Shown: positions 27,141-37,537, counted from the first letter of the stretch. The stretch: DNA of 64,000 bases from Aestuariispira ectoiniformans (GCF_025136295.1 NZ_CP062788.1:682001-746000); one strand, 5' to 3'. Notes: generated from the sequence alone by a model not told the origin. Numbers and translations are program-made.

Positions 27141-28337
27141 ATGAATATCCACGAATATCAGGCGAAAGAACTTCTGCGGAAGTTCGGTGTTGCCGTTCCG
27201 AACGGCAACGTGGCCTATACCGTCGACGAGGCGGTGCAGGCGGCAAACGATTTGGGCGGGCCGATCTGGGTCGTCAAATCCCAGATTCACGCAGGCGGCC
27301 GCGGCGCAGGCCGCTTCAAGGGCGGCGACCCGGACAAGGGCGGCGTTCGTCTTGCCAAGTCGATTGACGAAGTTCGCGAAAACGCGAAAGCCATGCTGGG
27401 CGAGGTTCTGGTCACCAAACAGACCGGTCCGGACGGCAAGGCCGTCAAACGCCTTTACATCGAAGACGGCTGCGATATCGCCCGTGAACTTTATCTCTCC
27501 TTGCTGGTGGACCGCGCAACAAGCCGCGTGACCATCATGGCCTCCACCGAAGGCGGCATGGAGATTGAGGAAGTCGCGGAAGCGACCCCGGAAAAGATCA
27601 TCAAGGTCTCCATCGACCAGGCAACCGGCATCGCGCCGTTCCACTGCCGCAAGATCGCATTCGGCCTGGGCCTGCAGGGCAACCAGGTCAAATCGGCGAC
27701 CAAGTTCCTGATGGCCATGTACAAGGCCTTTGTTGAGCTGGACGCCAGCATGGTCGAGATCAACCCGCTGGTCGTGACCGGCGCGGGTGACGTCATGGCG
27801 CTGGACGCCAAGATGAACTTCGACGACAACGCGCTGTTCCGTCATTCTGACATTTCCGACATGCGCGACGAAGACGAAGAAGACCCGGCGGAACTGGAAG
27901 CCCAGAAGCACGAGCTGAACTACATCAAGCTCGACGGCTCCATCGGCTGCATGGTCAACGGCGCAGGCCTTGCCATGGCGACCATGGACATCATCAAGCT
28001 GAAAGGCGGCGATCCGGCCAACTTCCTGGATGTGGGCGGTGGCGCAACCACCGAACGCGTGACCAAGGCCTTCAAGATCATCCTGTCCGACAGCAATGTG
28101 GAAGGCATCCTGGTCAACATCTTCGGCGGCATCATGCGTTGCGACGTGATCGCGGAAGGCGTTGTCGCGGCGGCCCGCGAAGTTTCCCTGCATGTGCCGC
28201 TGGTTGTTCGCCTGGAAGGCACCAACGTGGAACGCGGTAAGGAAATCATGGCGGAATCCGGTTTGCCGATCATCTCTGCCGACAACCTGGAAGACGCGGC
28301 CGAAAAAGTCGTGGCTGCCGTGAAGGAGGCGAACTGA
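27141..28337 (+). CDS. sucC: succinyl-CoA synthetase beta subunit
   Basis: The ADP/GDP-forming succinyl-CoA synthetase beta chain. It converts succinyl-CoA to succinate with substrate-level phosphorylation, as a complex with SucD. The 398-residue protein begins [17 protein letters not shown], has the ATP-grasp segment [16 protein letters not shown] and the C-terminal [15 protein letters not shown], all family signatures. Length is standard. Its stop shares one base with the sucD start (TGATG), so the two subunits are translationally coupled. Confidence 0.97.
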   Translation: MNIHEYQAKELLRKFGVAVPNGNVAYTVDEAVQAANDLGGPIWVVKSQIHAGGRGAGRFKGGDPDKGGVRLAKSIDEVRENAKAMLGEVLVTKQTGPDGKAVKRLYIEDGCDIARELYLSLLVDRATSRVTIMASTEGGMEIEEVAEATPEKIIKVSIDQATGIAPFHCRKIAFGLGLQGNQVKSATKFLMAMYKAFVELDASMVEINPLVVTGAGDVMALDAKMNFDDNALFRHSDISDMRDEDEEDPAELEAQKHELNYIKLDGSIGCMVNGAGLAMATMDIIKLKGGDPANFLDVGGGATTERVTKAFKIILSDSNVEGILVNIFGGIMRCDVIAEGVVAAAREVSLHVPLVVRLEGTNVERGKEIMAESGLPIISADNLEDAAEKVVAAVKEAN

Positions 28338-29212
28338 TGGCTGTTCTCGTCGATAGCAATACCAAAGTCATCTGCCAGGGTTTCACCGGCGCGCAGGGGA
28401 CTTTCCACTCCGAGCAGGCCATCGCATACGGCACCAAGATGGTCGGTGGCGTGACCCCCGGCAAGGGCGGTTCCACGCATCTGGACCTGCCGGTTTACGA
28501 CACCGTGTCGGAAGCCCGCGAACGCACCGGCGCAAACGCCACCGTGATCTACGTTCCGCCGCCCTTCGCGGCTGATGCGATCCTGGAAGCGATCGACGCC
28601 GAAATGGAACTGGCGGTCTGCATCACCGAAGGCATTCCGGTCATGGATATGGTCAAGGTCAAACGCGCCCTTGAAGGGTCCAAGACCCGCCTGATCGGCC
28701 CGAACTGCCCGGGTGTCATCACCCCGGAACAGTGCAAGATCGGCATCATGCCGGGCCATATCCACAAGCCGGGCAAGATCGGTGTTGTGTCCCGTTCCGG
28801 TACGCTGACCTATGAAGCGGTCGGTCAGACCACGGCGGTCGGCCTGGGCCAGTCCACCTGCATCGGCATCGGTGGCGACCCGGTCAACGGCACCAACTTC
28901 ATCGACTGCCTGGAAATGTTCCTGGCGGATGACCAGACCGAAGGCATCATCATGATTGGTGAAATCGGCGGCACCGCGGAAGAGGAAGCGGCCGAATTCA
29001 TCAAGCAGTCCAAGGTGAAGAAACCCATGGTCGGTTTCATCGCCGGTGTGACGGCGCCTCCGGGCAAACGCATGGGTCATGCGGGTGCAATCATTTCCGG
29101 TGGTCAGGGCACGGCTGAATCCAAACAGGAAGCCATGCGTGATGCTGGCATTCGTGTTGCGTTGAGCCCATCGGCATTGGGCTCTACGATGCTTGAAGTC
29201 ATCAAAGGCTGA
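28337..29212 (+). CDS. sucD: succinyl-CoA synthetase alpha subunit
   Basis: The alpha subunit of succinyl-CoA synthetase, which carries the phosphohistidine intermediate. The 291-residue chain has the CoA-binding N-terminus ([18 protein letters not shown]), the [11 protein letters not shown] segment and the active-site His in [10 protein letters not shown]. It starts at an ATG overlapping the sucC stop by one base. A strong GC-rich hairpin follows the stop before sucA. Confidence 0.97.
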   Translation: MAVLVDSNTKVICQGFTGAQGTFHSEQAIAYGTKMVGGVTPGKGGSTHLDLPVYDTVSEARERTGANATVIYVPPPFAADAILEAIDAEMELAVCITEGIPVMDMVKVKRALEGSKTRLIGPNCPGVITPEQCKIGIMPGHIHKPGKIGVVSRSGTLTYEAVGQTTAVGLGQSTCIGIGGDPVNGTNFIDCLEMFLADDQTEGIIMIGEIGGTAEEEAAEFIKQSKVKKPMVGFIAGVTAPPGKRMGHAGAIISGGQGTAESKQEAMRDAGIRVALSPSALGSTMLEVIKG

Positions 29213-29220
29213 TGTCGGAC

Positions 29221-29245
29221 GGGGGAGCGGTTAAATCGCTCCCCC
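29221..29245 (+). other. GC-rich hairpin between sucD and sucA
   Basis: A perfect nine-base stem GGGGGAGCG/CGCTCCCCC with a 7-nt loop starts 8 bp after the sucD stop. It has no following T-run, so it is not a standard terminator. It could protect the sucCD mRNA 3' end or mark a processing point that sets different levels of sucCD and sucAB. Confidence 0.6.
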
Positions 29246-29343
29246 GCCTGCGTTTAGCTGCTGTAACAGAAGAACGCTGTACAGAAAAAGAATAAACACC
29301 AGGCCGCGCGCCGGTGCGGGCGTGACGGCAAAGGAGACGGGTC

Positions 29344-32343
29344 ATGGCGTATATCGGAGATACATCGCCTCTGTTCCAAGCCAACGAGACTTATATTCAA
29401 GAAGTATATGAGCGCTACAAGCGTGATCCCCGCTCTGTGGAGCCGGGCTGGGCTTCGTTCTTTGAAGCCCTGGGTGATGACCTTACCGACATTGTAACCC
29501 CCGAAGAAGGGCCGAGCTGGGCACCGCGTGAATCCCGCGTGGTGGGTGGTTCCGTCGACGCGGGTACGTTGTCGGATGCAACCACCGACCGCAAGCAATT
29601 CGACAATCCTTACGATGCCCTGATGGCGCAGCTCCGCCAGGCGGCGGGACCCGGCGCCAGCGCCACGCAGATCCGTCAGGCGACTTTGGATTCCATCCGG
29701 GCCCTCATGCTGATCCGCGCCTATCGTATGCGCGGGCATATGCATGCCAAACTGGACCCGCTGGGCATGACCCATCGCGGCGACCATCCGGAACTGGACC
29801 CGGCGTCCTATGGCTTTGAGGAGAAGGACTGGGATCGCCAGATCTTCATCAACTACTATCTGGGCCTGGAAAGCGCGACCCTGCGCGAGATCGTCGACAT
29901 CTGCGAACAGACCTACTGTGGCAGCATCGGCGTTGAATTCCTGCATATCCAGGACCCGAGCGAAAAATCCTGGATTCAGGAGCGTATCGAAAGCACGCTG
30001 AACCGGAAGGACTTCACGGACCTCGGCCGCAAGACCGTTCTGGAACGTCTGACCCAGGCGGATGTTTTCGAGACCTATCTGGACAAGAAATATCGCGGCA
30101 CCAAGCGTTTCGGCCTCGACGGCGGTGAAAGCCTCGTGCCGATGCTGGAGCAGATTTTCAAACGCGGTGCACAGCAGAACCTGGAAGAGGTTGTTCTCGG
30201 CATGGCCCACCGTGGCCGCCTGAACATTCTGGCCAACGTGATGCAAAAGCCCTACCGGCAGATTTTTGCCGAGTTCGAAGGCATTTCCACCAACCCGGAA
30301 GACTATGGTTCCGGGGATGTGAAATACCATCTGGGCACCAGCACCGACCGTGAGTTCGACGGCAAGACCATCCACCTGTCGCTGACCGCGAACCCCAGTC
30401 ATCTTGAAGCGGTGAACACCGTGGTCGTCGGCAAGGTCCGCGCGAAACAGCATCAGCGTGGTGATGTTGAACGTGAAAAGGTGATGGGCATCCTGCTGCA
30501 TGGTGATGCGGCCTTCATCGGCCAGGGCATCGTGGCGGAAACCTTCCTGCTGTCGCAGTTGGATGGTTACAAGACCGGCGGTACGATCCATATTGCGATC
30601 AACAACCAGATCGGCTTTACCACATCGCCGTCCAAGTCCCGGTCCTCGCCCTATTGTTCCGACATGGCGAAAACCATCGACGCCCCGGTCTTCCATGTGA
30701 ATGGTGACGATCCCGAGGCTTGCGTGCATGTGGCGCGCCTTGCCATGGAATATCGCCAGCGCTTCAAGAAGGACGTGGTGATCGACATGTGGTGCTATCG
30801 CCGCCATGGTCACAACGAAGGCGACGAGCCCAAGTTCACCCAGCCGCAGATGTATGAACGGATCGGTAAACATCCCCGTGTCCGTCAGATCTACGCGGAT
30901 CGCCTGGAAGACAGCGGCATCGTGCCGCCGGGCACCGGTGAAATGCTGGTCAAGGACTTCTCTGACGTTCTGGATCAGGAATTCGATGCCGGGAAATCCT
31001 TCAAGGCCAACAAGGCGGACTGGCTGGAAGGCCATTGGGCGGGCCTGTCCATGGCAACCGGCGATGCCCGGCGTGGCGAGACGGCGGTTGATATCGACCT
31101 GCTGAAGGAAGTGGGGGATGCGATCTCCCGCGTGCCGGCCAATGTGAAGGTGCATTCCAAGATCGTGCGCCAGCTCAAGGCCAAGCAGAAGATGATGGAA
31201 ACCGGCGTGGGGATCGACTGGGGCACGGCGGAAGCGCTGGCCTTCGGGACCCTGCTGTGTGAATCCACCTCGATCCGGCTTTCCGGTGAGGACAGCCAGC
31301 GCGGTACCTTCTCCCATCGTCACTCGGTCCTGATAGACCAGGAAACGGAAGCGGAATATGTTCCGCTGAACAATATCCGTATGGGTCAGGCACCCTATGA
31401 GGTGATCGACAGCCCGCTGTCCGAATTCGGCCTGCTGGGTTACGAATACGGCTATTCCATTGCGGAACCGCAGGCGCTGGTTCTGTGGGAGGCCCAGTTC
31501 GGCGATTTCGCCAACGGCGCGCAGGTCATCATCGACCAGTTCCTGTCCAGTGGCGAAAGCAAATGGCTGCGCATGTGCGGTCTGGTGATGTTGCTGCCCC
31601 ATGGCTATGAAGGCCAGGGTCCGGAACATTCCAGCGCCCGTCTGGAACGCTATCTGCAATTGTCGGCGGAAGATAACTGGCAGGTGGTCAACGTAACGAC
31701 CCCGGCCAACTACTTCCACGCGCTGCGCCGTCAGGTTCGCCGGAACTTCCGTAAACCTCTGATCGTTATGTCGCCCAAGTCGCTGCTGCGTCACAAACGC
31801 TGCATCAGCAACATGGAAGACTTCACCGACGGCTCCACCTTCCACCGCGTTCTTTGGGATCATCGCGATACCAGACAGGATGGCGGTCTGGTGGCTGACG
31901 AGGACATCAAGCGCGTCGTCGTCTGTTCGGGCAAGGTCTATTTCGACCTGTTCGAAGAGCGTGAAAAACGCGGTATCGACGATGTCTACCTGCTGCGTCT
32001 GGAACAGATTTATCCCTTCCCGCAAAACCCGTTGCGTGATGAGTTGAAGCGGTTCCCGAACGCGGATGTGGTCTGGTGTCAGGAAGAACCGGAAAACAAC
32101 GGTGCCTGGTTCTTTGTCGACCGTCGTCTGGAAAAGATCATTGTGGAATCCGGCAATCAGGTTTGCAGCCGTCCGCTTTACGCGGGCCGGGTGGCTTCGG
32201 CGTCGCCCGCAACCGGTAGTGCCAAGCGTCATGCCAAGGAACAGGCGGATCTTTTGGAAGCAGCCCTGGTCGTGAAGACCGGGCCTGCCACGAAGGTTGC
32301 GGCCAAGAAGGCTGGCGCGAAGAAGGCGGCAGCCAAGGCCTGA
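29344..32343 (+). CDS. sucA: 2-oxoglutarate dehydrogenase E1 component
   Basis: The thiamine-diphosphate E1 subunit, which decarboxylates 2-oxoglutarate and passes the succinyl group to the SucB lipoyl domain. The 999-residue protein begins with the E2-binding helix (FQANETYIQEVYERYKRDP). It contains MLIRAYRMRGHMHAKLDPLG, the active-site GMAHRGRLNILANV, VDMWCYRRHGHNEGDEP-type TPP/Mg binding, and HGYEGQGPEHSSARLER. The C-terminus carries an unusual Lys/Ala-rich tail (VAAKKAGAKKAAAKA) of about 15-20 residues after the normal family end. GGAG lies about 8 nt before the ATG. Confidence 0.97.
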   Translation: MAYIGDTSPLFQANETYIQEVYERYKRDPRSVEPGWASFFEALGDDLTDIVTPEEGPSWAPRESRVVGGSVDAGTLSDATTDRKQFDNPYDALMAQLRQAAGPGASATQIRQATLDSIRALMLIRAYRMRGHMHAKLDPLGMTHRGDHPELDPASYGFEEKDWDRQIFINYYLGLESATLREIVDICEQTYCGSIGVEFLHIQDPSEKSWIQERIESTLNRKDFTDLGRKTVLERLTQADVFETYLDKKYRGTKRFGLDGGESLVPMLEQIFKRGAQQNLEEVVLGMAHRGRLNILANVMQKPYRQIFAEFEGISTNPEDYGSGDVKYHLGTSTDREFDGKTIHLSLTANPSHLEAVNTVVVGKVRAKQHQRGDVEREKVMGILLHGDAAFIGQGIVAETFLLSQLDGYKTGGTIHIAINNQIGFTTSPSKSRSSPYCSDMAKTIDAPVFHVNGDDPEACVHVARLAMEYRQRFKKDVVIDMWCYRRHGHNEGDEPKFTQPQMYERIGKHPRVRQIYADRLEDSGIVPPGTGEMLVKDFSDVLDQEFDAGKSFKANKADWLEGHWAGLSMATGDARRGETAVDIDLLKEVGDAISRVPANVKVHSKIVRQLKAKQKMMETGVGIDWGTAEALAFGTLLCESTSIRLSGEDSQRGTFSHRHSVLIDQETEAEYVPLNNIRMGQAPYEVIDSPLSEFGLLGYEYGYSIAEPQALVLWEAQFGDFANGAQVIIDQFLSSGESKWLRMCGLVMLLPHGYEGQGPEHSSARLERYLQLSAEDNWQVVNVTTPANYFHALRRQVRRNFRKPLIVMSPKSLLRHKRCISNMEDFTDGSTFHRVLWDHRDTRQDGGLVADEDIKRVVVCSGKVYFDLFEEREKRGIDDVYLLRLEQIYPFPQNPLRDELKRFPNADVVWCQEEPENNGAWFFVDRRLEKIIVESGNQVCSRPLYAGRVASASPATGSAKRHAKEQADLLEAALVVKTGPATKVAAKKAGAKKAAAKA

Positions 32344-32430
32344 GATTTCGGAATTTTAGGATTAATCGTCACTTAAACCGCCTGGTGGGTAGGCGGGTAA
32401 AATAAGGGCTCAAACAGGAGCATAGAGGAA

Positions 32431-33690
32431 ATGGCAACGGATGTGTTGGTCCCCACGCTTGGGGAATCTGTTTCGGAAGCAAGCATCATCAAGTGGTTCA
32501 AGGCAGAAGGCGAAAGCGTCGAGCTGGACGAGCCGCTGGTGGAACTGGAAACCGACAAGGTGACGATCGAAGTACCGTCGCCGGTCGCCGGTGCCCTGAG
32601 TGAAATCATCGCCGGTGAAGGCGCGGACGTGGAAGTGGGCGCATTGCTCTGCCGTGTGGCCGAAGGGGCGGACGGTGCAAAACCGGCCCCGGCTGCAAAG
32701 GCGGCACCCGCACCGGCCCCGGCCAAGGAAGAAGCCGCTCCGGCGGCGGCACCTGCACCGGCTGCGGAACGCAACGACACGCTGTCCCCGGCGGTCGCCA
32801 AGATGGTTGCGGAAAACAATCTGGACGCGTCCAAGATTCCGGCAACCGGCCCGAAGGGCAACATCACCAAGGAAGATGTGCAGAAATATCTGGCCGGTGG
32901 TGGCGCCAAGGCTGCTGCGGCGCCTGCTGCTGCTCCGGTTCCGGCTGCACCGATGTTCGAAGCGAAAGGCGATCGTCCGCTGGACCCGCGTGGCGAAGAA
33001 CGCGTGAAGCTGTCCAAGCTGCGCAAGGTCATCGCGACCCGCCTGAAGGAAGCGCAGAACACCGCAGCCATGCTGACCACCTTCAATGAGATTGACCTGA
33101 CCAATCTCATGGACCTGCGTAAAGACTACAAAGACAGGTTCGAGAAGAAGCACAACGCCAAGCTGGGCTTCATGAGCTTCTTTGTGAAGGCGGCGATCCA
33201 GGCACTGAAAGAGCTTCCGGCGGTCAACGCGGAAATCTACGGTGACGAGATCATCTACAAGAACTTCTACGATATCGGCATTGCCGTCGGCACGCCGCAG
33301 GGTCTGGTTGTTCCGGTCCTGCGCGATGCGGACAAGTTGAGCTTTGCCGAAATCGAACTGGCCATCGCCGACTTTGGCAAGCGCGCCCGCGAAGGCAAGC
33401 TGACCATGGCGGAAATGATGGGCGGCACCTTCACCATCACAAACGGCGGTGTCTTCGGTTCGCTGATGTCGACGCCGATCATCAACCCGCCGCAGTCCGG
33501 TATCCTGGGCATGCACAAGATCCAGAAACGCCCGATCGTCAACGACAAGGGCGAGATCGCCATCGGCAACATGATGTATGTGGCGCACAGCTACGACCAC
33601 CGCATCATCGACGGCCGCGAGGCGGTGACCTTCCTGGTTCGCATGAAAGAAGTCCTGGAAGATCCTGCACGCCTGTTGATCGACGTTTGA
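32431..33690 (+). CDS. sucB: dihydrolipoyllysine succinyltransferase (E2)
   Basis: The E2 core of the 2-oxoglutarate dehydrogenase complex. The 419-residue chain has one lipoyl domain with the modified Lys in [11 protein letters not shown] (residues about 38-48). An Ala/Pro-rich flexible linker follows, then the E1/E3-binding domain ([20 protein letters not shown]). After a second Ala-rich linker comes the catalytic domain ending with [15 protein letters not shown], whose His and Asp are catalytic. A strong terminator follows. No lpd gene appears within the window, so E3 must be encoded elsewhere. Confidence 0.97.
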   Translation: MATDVLVPTLGESVSEASIIKWFKAEGESVELDEPLVELETDKVTIEVPSPVAGALSEIIAGEGADVEVGALLCRVAEGADGAKPAPAAKAAPAPAPAKEEAAPAAAPAPAAERNDTLSPAVAKMVAENNLDASKIPATGPKGNITKEDVQKYLAGGGAKAAAAPAAAPVPAAPMFEAKGDRPLDPRGEERVKLSKLRKVIATRLKEAQNTAAMLTTFNEIDLTNLMDLRKDYKDRFEKKHNAKLGFMSFFVKAAIQALKELPAVNAEIYGDEIIYKNFYDIGIAVGTPQGLVVPVLRDADKLSFAEIELAIADFGKRAREGKLTMAEMMGGTFTITNGGVFGSLMSTPIINPPQSGILGMHKIQKRPIVNDKGEIAIGNMMYVAHSYDHRIIDGREAVTFLVRMKEVLEDPARLLIDV

Positions 33691-33718
33691 TCCGCACGCG
33701 GTCGCGTCACTGAATTGG

Positions 33719-33751
33719 AAAAGGCCCGGCAAAATCCGGGCCTTTTCTTTT
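33719..33751 (+). terminator. rho-independent terminator after sucB
   Basis: The stem AAAAGGCCCGG/CCGGGCCTTTT with a short AAAAT-type loop is followed by CTTTT, 28 bp after the sucB stop. It ends the sucCDAB transcript. Confidence 0.9.
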
Positions 33752-33780
33752 GCTTCCAATCAAGGTCGCCCAATTCCCCA

Positions 33781-33951
33781 CTCATCCCGGCGGAGGCCGG
33801 AATCTTGGTCGCGTGTTTCTGATATCGGTGCATGCAGTTTTGAGATCCCGGCCTCCGCCGGGACGAACGGATAATGTATTGAAGCTACCCGTATATCCGG
33901 AAACATGCCGTGCCGCTGAGAGATCACCGGGTCAAAGCCCGCGCATGACGG
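33781..33951. repeat. intergenic palindromic repeat cluster (copy B)
   Basis: The region between the sucB terminator and the oxygenase gene contains an inverted pair (CATCCCGGCGGAGGCCGG at 33783 and GATCCCGGCCTCCGCCGGGA at about 33844). It also has a second module, AGAGATCACCGGGTCAAAGCCC at about 33920, ending in ATGACGG. Both modules match copy A at 3441-3570. The stretch has no coding potential. Confidence 0.7.
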
Positions 33952-34794
33952 CTAAACGGGCGGCTGTTGCAAACGCGCCGGATCGAAATCCAGTTGTTCC
34001 ATGTGGCGATAGCGCGGGATTTGTTCGGCGATCAGGGCGAGGCGTTCGTCCAGTGTCGGCGGGTTGGTGATATCCAGCAGGGGATCACGCAGCGGTTCGA
34101 AAGCCGGGTTCTGGAATTCCAGCGACAGGCTGATCCGTGGTATCTCCGACTTGCCCGTCGCCTGGCCGCTCCAGTGATAAAGGTCCTGCAGCCAGCCGAG
34201 GACGGAGCCTGCCTTGGCGGGCAGGGCAATCCCCTCATTCAGGTCGATGCGGTCCGGGTCGTCCAGCGGCGGGTCATAACGCTGTTCCGTATCGCGGGGC
34301 AGCACATGCATACAGCCATTGTCGGTCGTCGCATCGGTCAGCGGCACCCAGAGCGACAGACTCATCAGCAATTCTCCGCCCAGCCCGTCGGCAAAGCGCG
34401 TTTCGGCCTGACAGTCCCGGTGCGGCGGCCAGCCGGACGATCCTTTTTCCGTCGATACATGCCAGGCCCAGAAATTGGGCAGCAGCCGAAAATCCTCGCT
34501 CAGGAACCGGCTGATCAGGGGGCGAAGTGCGGCAAAGAGCTGCCAGGGTTGGTCATAGACATAGATATAGACCGGCGGCAGGCCGCGCGCGCCCAGGTTC
34601 AAAATGCCCTGACGCAGCGACGTAATCATCTTCTGCGTAAACAACGGCGGGACTTGCAGCCAGCCTTCACGCATTAGCTTGTCCGAAATCCCGTCCAGAC
34701 CGCTGTTATCCAGCCGCAGCGGATCGGGCCGGATCGGCGCGCCGATGGTAAGCTGCGGATTGATCGCCTGCCAGAAAGAAGGGTGGTCGGACAT
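33952..34794 (-). CDS. phytanoyl-CoA dioxygenase (PhyH)-family protein
   Basis: A 280-residue Fe(II)/2-oxoglutarate-dependent oxygenase of the PhyH family, with the substrate unknown. The iron-binding facial triad is visible as the HxD in WPPHRDCQAE and a distal His in QDLYHWSG. The 2-oxoglutarate-binding Arg follows in PRISLSLEF. The double-stranded beta-helix core runs from about residue 100 to 235. It is flanked on both sides by palindromic repeat clusters (copies B and C), which leaves it transcriptionally isolated. Codon use is host-like. Confidence 0.8.
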   Translation of the reverse strand: MSDHPSFWQAINPQLTIGAPIRPDPLRLDNSGLDGISDKLMREGWLQVPPLFTQKMITSLRQGILNLGARGLPPVYIYVYDQPWQLFAALRPLISRFLSEDFRLLPNFWAWHVSTEKGSSGWPPHRDCQAETRFADGLGGELLMSLSLWVPLTDATTDNGCMHVLPRDTEQRYDPPLDDPDRIDLNEGIALPAKAGSVLGWLQDLYHWSGQATGKSEIPRISLSLEFQNPAFEPLRDPLLDITNPPTLDERLALIAEQIPRYRHMEQLDFDPARLQQPPV

Positions 34795-34892
34795 GATACC
34801 TGTGCTGCCGTTTGCGTTGCAGGGGTTTTAGCGTTGGTTGCGGCATATTGAAAGCCCGGCACGCGTTCGCCAATAGGCGGGACACCTTAACC

Positions 34893-34975
34893 TGTCACCC
34901 CCGCGAAGGCGGGGGTCCATGGTGATGCAAGTGCTGGCCTATAAATGGATTCCCGCCTTCGCGGGAATGACGGGA
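34893..34975. repeat. intergenic palindromic repeat cluster (copy C)
   Basis: Two GC-rich inverted repeats face each other: CACCCCCGCGAAGGCGGGGGT at 34896-34916 and TTCCCGCCTTCGCGGGAATGA at about 34950-34970. They are the same element type as in copies A and B, in opposite orientation to one another. No coding potential. Confidence 0.7.
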
Positions 34976-34987
34976 AACCAATAGTAC

Positions 34988-36562
34988 TTAAAGCTTCAAA
35001 GCCATTGAAATCCCCACATCCGTAATCAAATCCGGGCTGTGGGTGACGAGAATGATTGCACCCCGATAGCGGTTCAGGCTGTCGATCAGCAATTGCCGCG
35101 CCTCCAGGTCCAGATGGTTGTCCGGCTCGTCCAGCAGCAGCAGGGCGGGGGAGGTCTCACCGGCAAACAGGCGGAGCAGGGCGATCTTCATGCGTTCCCC
35201 GCCGCTTAACGTCTGGAAGGGTTGCAGGGCCTTGTCGCGCCGCAGGCCAATATTGGCGAGTTTTGTGCGCAACGCGCTTTCGGTGAGGGCCGGATGGGCC
35301 TGCCTGAGGATGTCTAGGGCGGGCAGGGTCGCATCGAATTGCCGACCGGTCTGGTCCAGATAGCCGATGGAACGCACCCGTTTGATCTGACCTGCCAATG
35401 GCGCGGCCTCGCCCAGGATCACCCGCAGCAGGGTGGTTTTGCCCTGGCCATTGCCGCCGGTGACAGCCATCCTGTCGCCGATTGCCAGCGTCAGGCTGAT
35501 CGGGTCCTTCGTGCCATGGGGCAGGACCAGATTGTTCAGACCTATCGCCGTTCCACCTGTTTGTTCCGGCTTCGCAATGATAAAGCCCTGCGGTTTGACC
35601 TGTTCAAGCCGGTCTTCTGCGCGGGTCAGGTTGCTTCGGGCCTCTGCGTTCATGCGGTCCCGTTGAATGGACAGGTGGTTCAAACTGGCCTCCGACCGGT
35701 TTTTCTGTGCATCCAGCAGGATTTTGCTCTGGCTGCCGGACCGGCGCAGGCGGTTGCCCTGGGCCTGACGGCGTTGCTGCTTTTCCAAGGCCTCCTGGTG
35801 CTGCCGGGCTGCCTGTCTTGTCTGTTTTTGCGCATCCGCCAGGGCGCGTTCGGCGGCGTCCCGTTCCACCTGTTTCTGCTGACGGTAACCGTCATAGCCG
35901 CCACCGTGGCTGTTGAGGCCCAGCGTGGACAATTCATGGATTACGTCGACAATACGCAGGAGGTCGGGATCGTGGCTGATGATCAGGCAGCCCTTGCCCC
36001 AGGCGCGGATCTGGTCAGTCAGATGCCGACGGTTGGTCTGGTCGAGATGGTTGCTGGGTTCATCCAGGATCAGATAGTCGGGATTCTCCCGCATCAGCCG
36101 GAACAGGGCGAGGCGGGTCTGCTCCCCGCCGCTGAGGCTGGTGATGGGCCGGTCGAGGGGGAAATCCAGCGCCGCCGTCGTCATCGCATCTGCCAGATCC
36201 TCGCCCAGGGTCCAGTCATCACCGACTGTTATGATATCCTCCGGGTTCGCATGGCCGGTCTCAAGCCGTTTGAGGGCCGATAACTTTTCCGTAACACCCA
36301 GAAAATCGCCAATGTTTTGACCGACTGCAGAGGCAGTGTGTTGTTGCAGGTAGCCGATCCTGTCCGGTCGGCTGATCGTGCCCCGGCTGGGGGCCAGGTC
36401 GCCGGTGAGGAGACGGGCCAATACCGATTTTCCCACCCCGTTGCGTCCGACCAGTGCGTGAGGCGCGTGGGGCAGGGTGAGCGAGATATCGTCGAAAAGC
36501 GGTTCGGTTCGGCCGGGCAGATGAAAGCCGACGTGATCGGCCTGAAGGGCAAAGGGGTGCAT
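34988..36562 (-). CDS. ABC-F family ATP-binding protein
   Basis: A 524-residue soluble protein with two ABC ATPase domains and no membrane part, characteristic of ABC-F proteins that act on ribosomes. Walker A sites are GRNGVGKSVLARLL and GGNGQGKTTLLRV, and signature motifs are LSGGEQTRLALF and LSGGERMKIALLR. The Walker B segments are LILDEPSNHLDQ and LLLDEPDNHLD. The linker (about residues 240-330) is long, basic and rich in Gln/Arg, as in some translation-factor and resistance subtypes. Which subtype it is cannot be told here. Confidence 0.9.
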   Translation of the reverse strand: MHPFALQADHVGFHLPGRTEPLFDDISLTLPHAPHALVGRNGVGKSVLARLLTGDLAPSRGTISRPDRIGYLQQHTASAVGQNIGDFLGVTEKLSALKRLETGHANPEDIITVGDDWTLGEDLADAMTTAALDFPLDRPITSLSGGEQTRLALFRLMRENPDYLILDEPSNHLDQTNRRHLTDQIRAWGKGCLIISHDPDLLRIVDVIHELSTLGLNSHGGGYDGYRQQKQVERDAAERALADAQKQTRQAARQHQEALEKQQRRQAQGNRLRRSGSQSKILLDAQKNRSEASLNHLSIQRDRMNAEARSNLTRAEDRLEQVKPQGFIIAKPEQTGGTAIGLNNLVLPHGTKDPISLTLAIGDRMAVTGGNGQGKTTLLRVILGEAAPLAGQIKRVRSIGYLDQTGRQFDATLPALDILRQAHPALTESALRTKLANIGLRRDKALQPFQTLSGGERMKIALLRLFAGETSPALLLLDEPDNHLDLEARQLLIDSLNRYRGAIILVTHSPDLITDVGISMALKL

Positions 36563-36796
36563 GAAGGGCTCCCGGTATAGGGGAGGCCGTGCAGTCGGCT
36601 GGACATATCAAGGAAATGGCAGAATAGAAGAGACGATGCCTGTGGCCGAATAACCGCACGGCTTCCCGATCTGTGGAAAATCGAAAGAAGCTTGTGGGTT
36701 AGTTACGCATGGGCCTCGGCACTCCGTTGATTTGCTCGTATGTCGGGAAGGTGAATGCTGGAATGGAATTTGTCAATCGCAGGCTGGGGGGAAAGT

Positions 36797-37537
36797 CTAG
36801 AACCCGTAGCTGTCCAGGATTTCGTCAAATCGCCCGGAGGCGCGCAATTCGGCCAACCCCCGGTTAAAGTCCTGCCGTAATTTGTCGTGGTTGGCATATT
36901 TGCGGGAAATCGCCAGATGCAGCTTGTTGCTGTCCACCGGTTTCTCGACGAAATCAATGGCGGCGGCATAGGCCGGGGGAAATTCATTCTGCAGTAACTG
37001 CAAACCCACATACCGGTCGACGACCAGCGTATCCACCCGCCCGAAATAGACCATGCGAAACCCCTGGCGCAGAGACGCCACCGGATGAACCTCGACACCA
37101 TTGTTGACCAGAATTGAGGAGACATGGGCATCATGCAGGCCCGCGACGCGATAGGTGTTCAGGTCGTTGATCGATTGGAAAGATATGCTTTTGTCCCGGC
37201 GTTTGAAGGCGACGCTGATTTCTTCGCCGACGGGGTCGGTGAAAACCGCCCAAGTCTTTCGTTCCTCGTTGATATTGGCCAGGTAAAGCGCATCGGCCCG
37301 GCCTTCCTTGGTCAGCGTCACCGCGCGCGCCCAGGGCATGATCGTCAACTGCGGTTCATAGCCTGCCTCGCGCAGGACCGTGGCGCATACCTCCCACGCC
37401 CAGCCGTTGGAAGGCAGGTCCTCGCTGACATAGGGGGCAAAGTGAAGGGTGACAACCCGGACAATGTTATCCTGGGCGGCGGCCCCTGTGGTCAGGGCAA
37501 AAATAAGGATCGCAATCAGGCGTATCAGCCGGAACAT
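36797..37537 (-). CDS. periplasmic solute-binding protein family 3 (orphan)
   Basis: A 246-residue exported binding protein of the family 3 fold. The signal peptide is MFRLIRLIAILIFALTTGAAA. The mature protein starts with VRVVTLHFAPYVSEDLPSNGWAWEV and contains PWARAVTLTKEGRADALYL and a second-lobe motif FGRVDTLVVDRYVG. It shares architecture and several motifs with the orphan at 24439 (FPPY/FAPY, PWKRAV/PWARAV), which makes the two paralogous or similarly employed. No transporter genes are near. It may serve a sensory role. Confidence 0.82.
   Translation of the reverse strand: MFRLIRLIAILIFALTTGAAAQDNIVRVVTLHFAPYVSEDLPSNGWAWEVCATVLREAGYEPQLTIMPWARAVTLTKEGRADALYLANINEERKTWAVFTDPVGEEISVAFKRRDKSISFQSINDLNTYRVAGLHDAHVSSILVNNGVEVHPVASLRQGFRMVYFGRVDTLVVDRYVGLQLLQNEFPPAYAAAIDFVEKPVDSNKLHLAISRKYANHDKLRQDFNRGLAELRASGRFDEILDSYGF

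Noticed and set aside
27108-29080. Long antisense open frames opposite sucC and sucD
   Set aside because: Both sense genes are certain and the antisense translations have no recognisable domain.
29254-32232. A 992-codon open frame opposite sucA
   Set aside because: SucA is a clear, complete family member on the other strand. The antisense product has no motifs and results from codon bias of a GC-rich gene.
34893-34975. Palindromic repeats as rho-independent terminators
   Set aside because: They form hairpins but are not followed by T-runs and occur in facing pairs, which fits a dispersed repeat family better.
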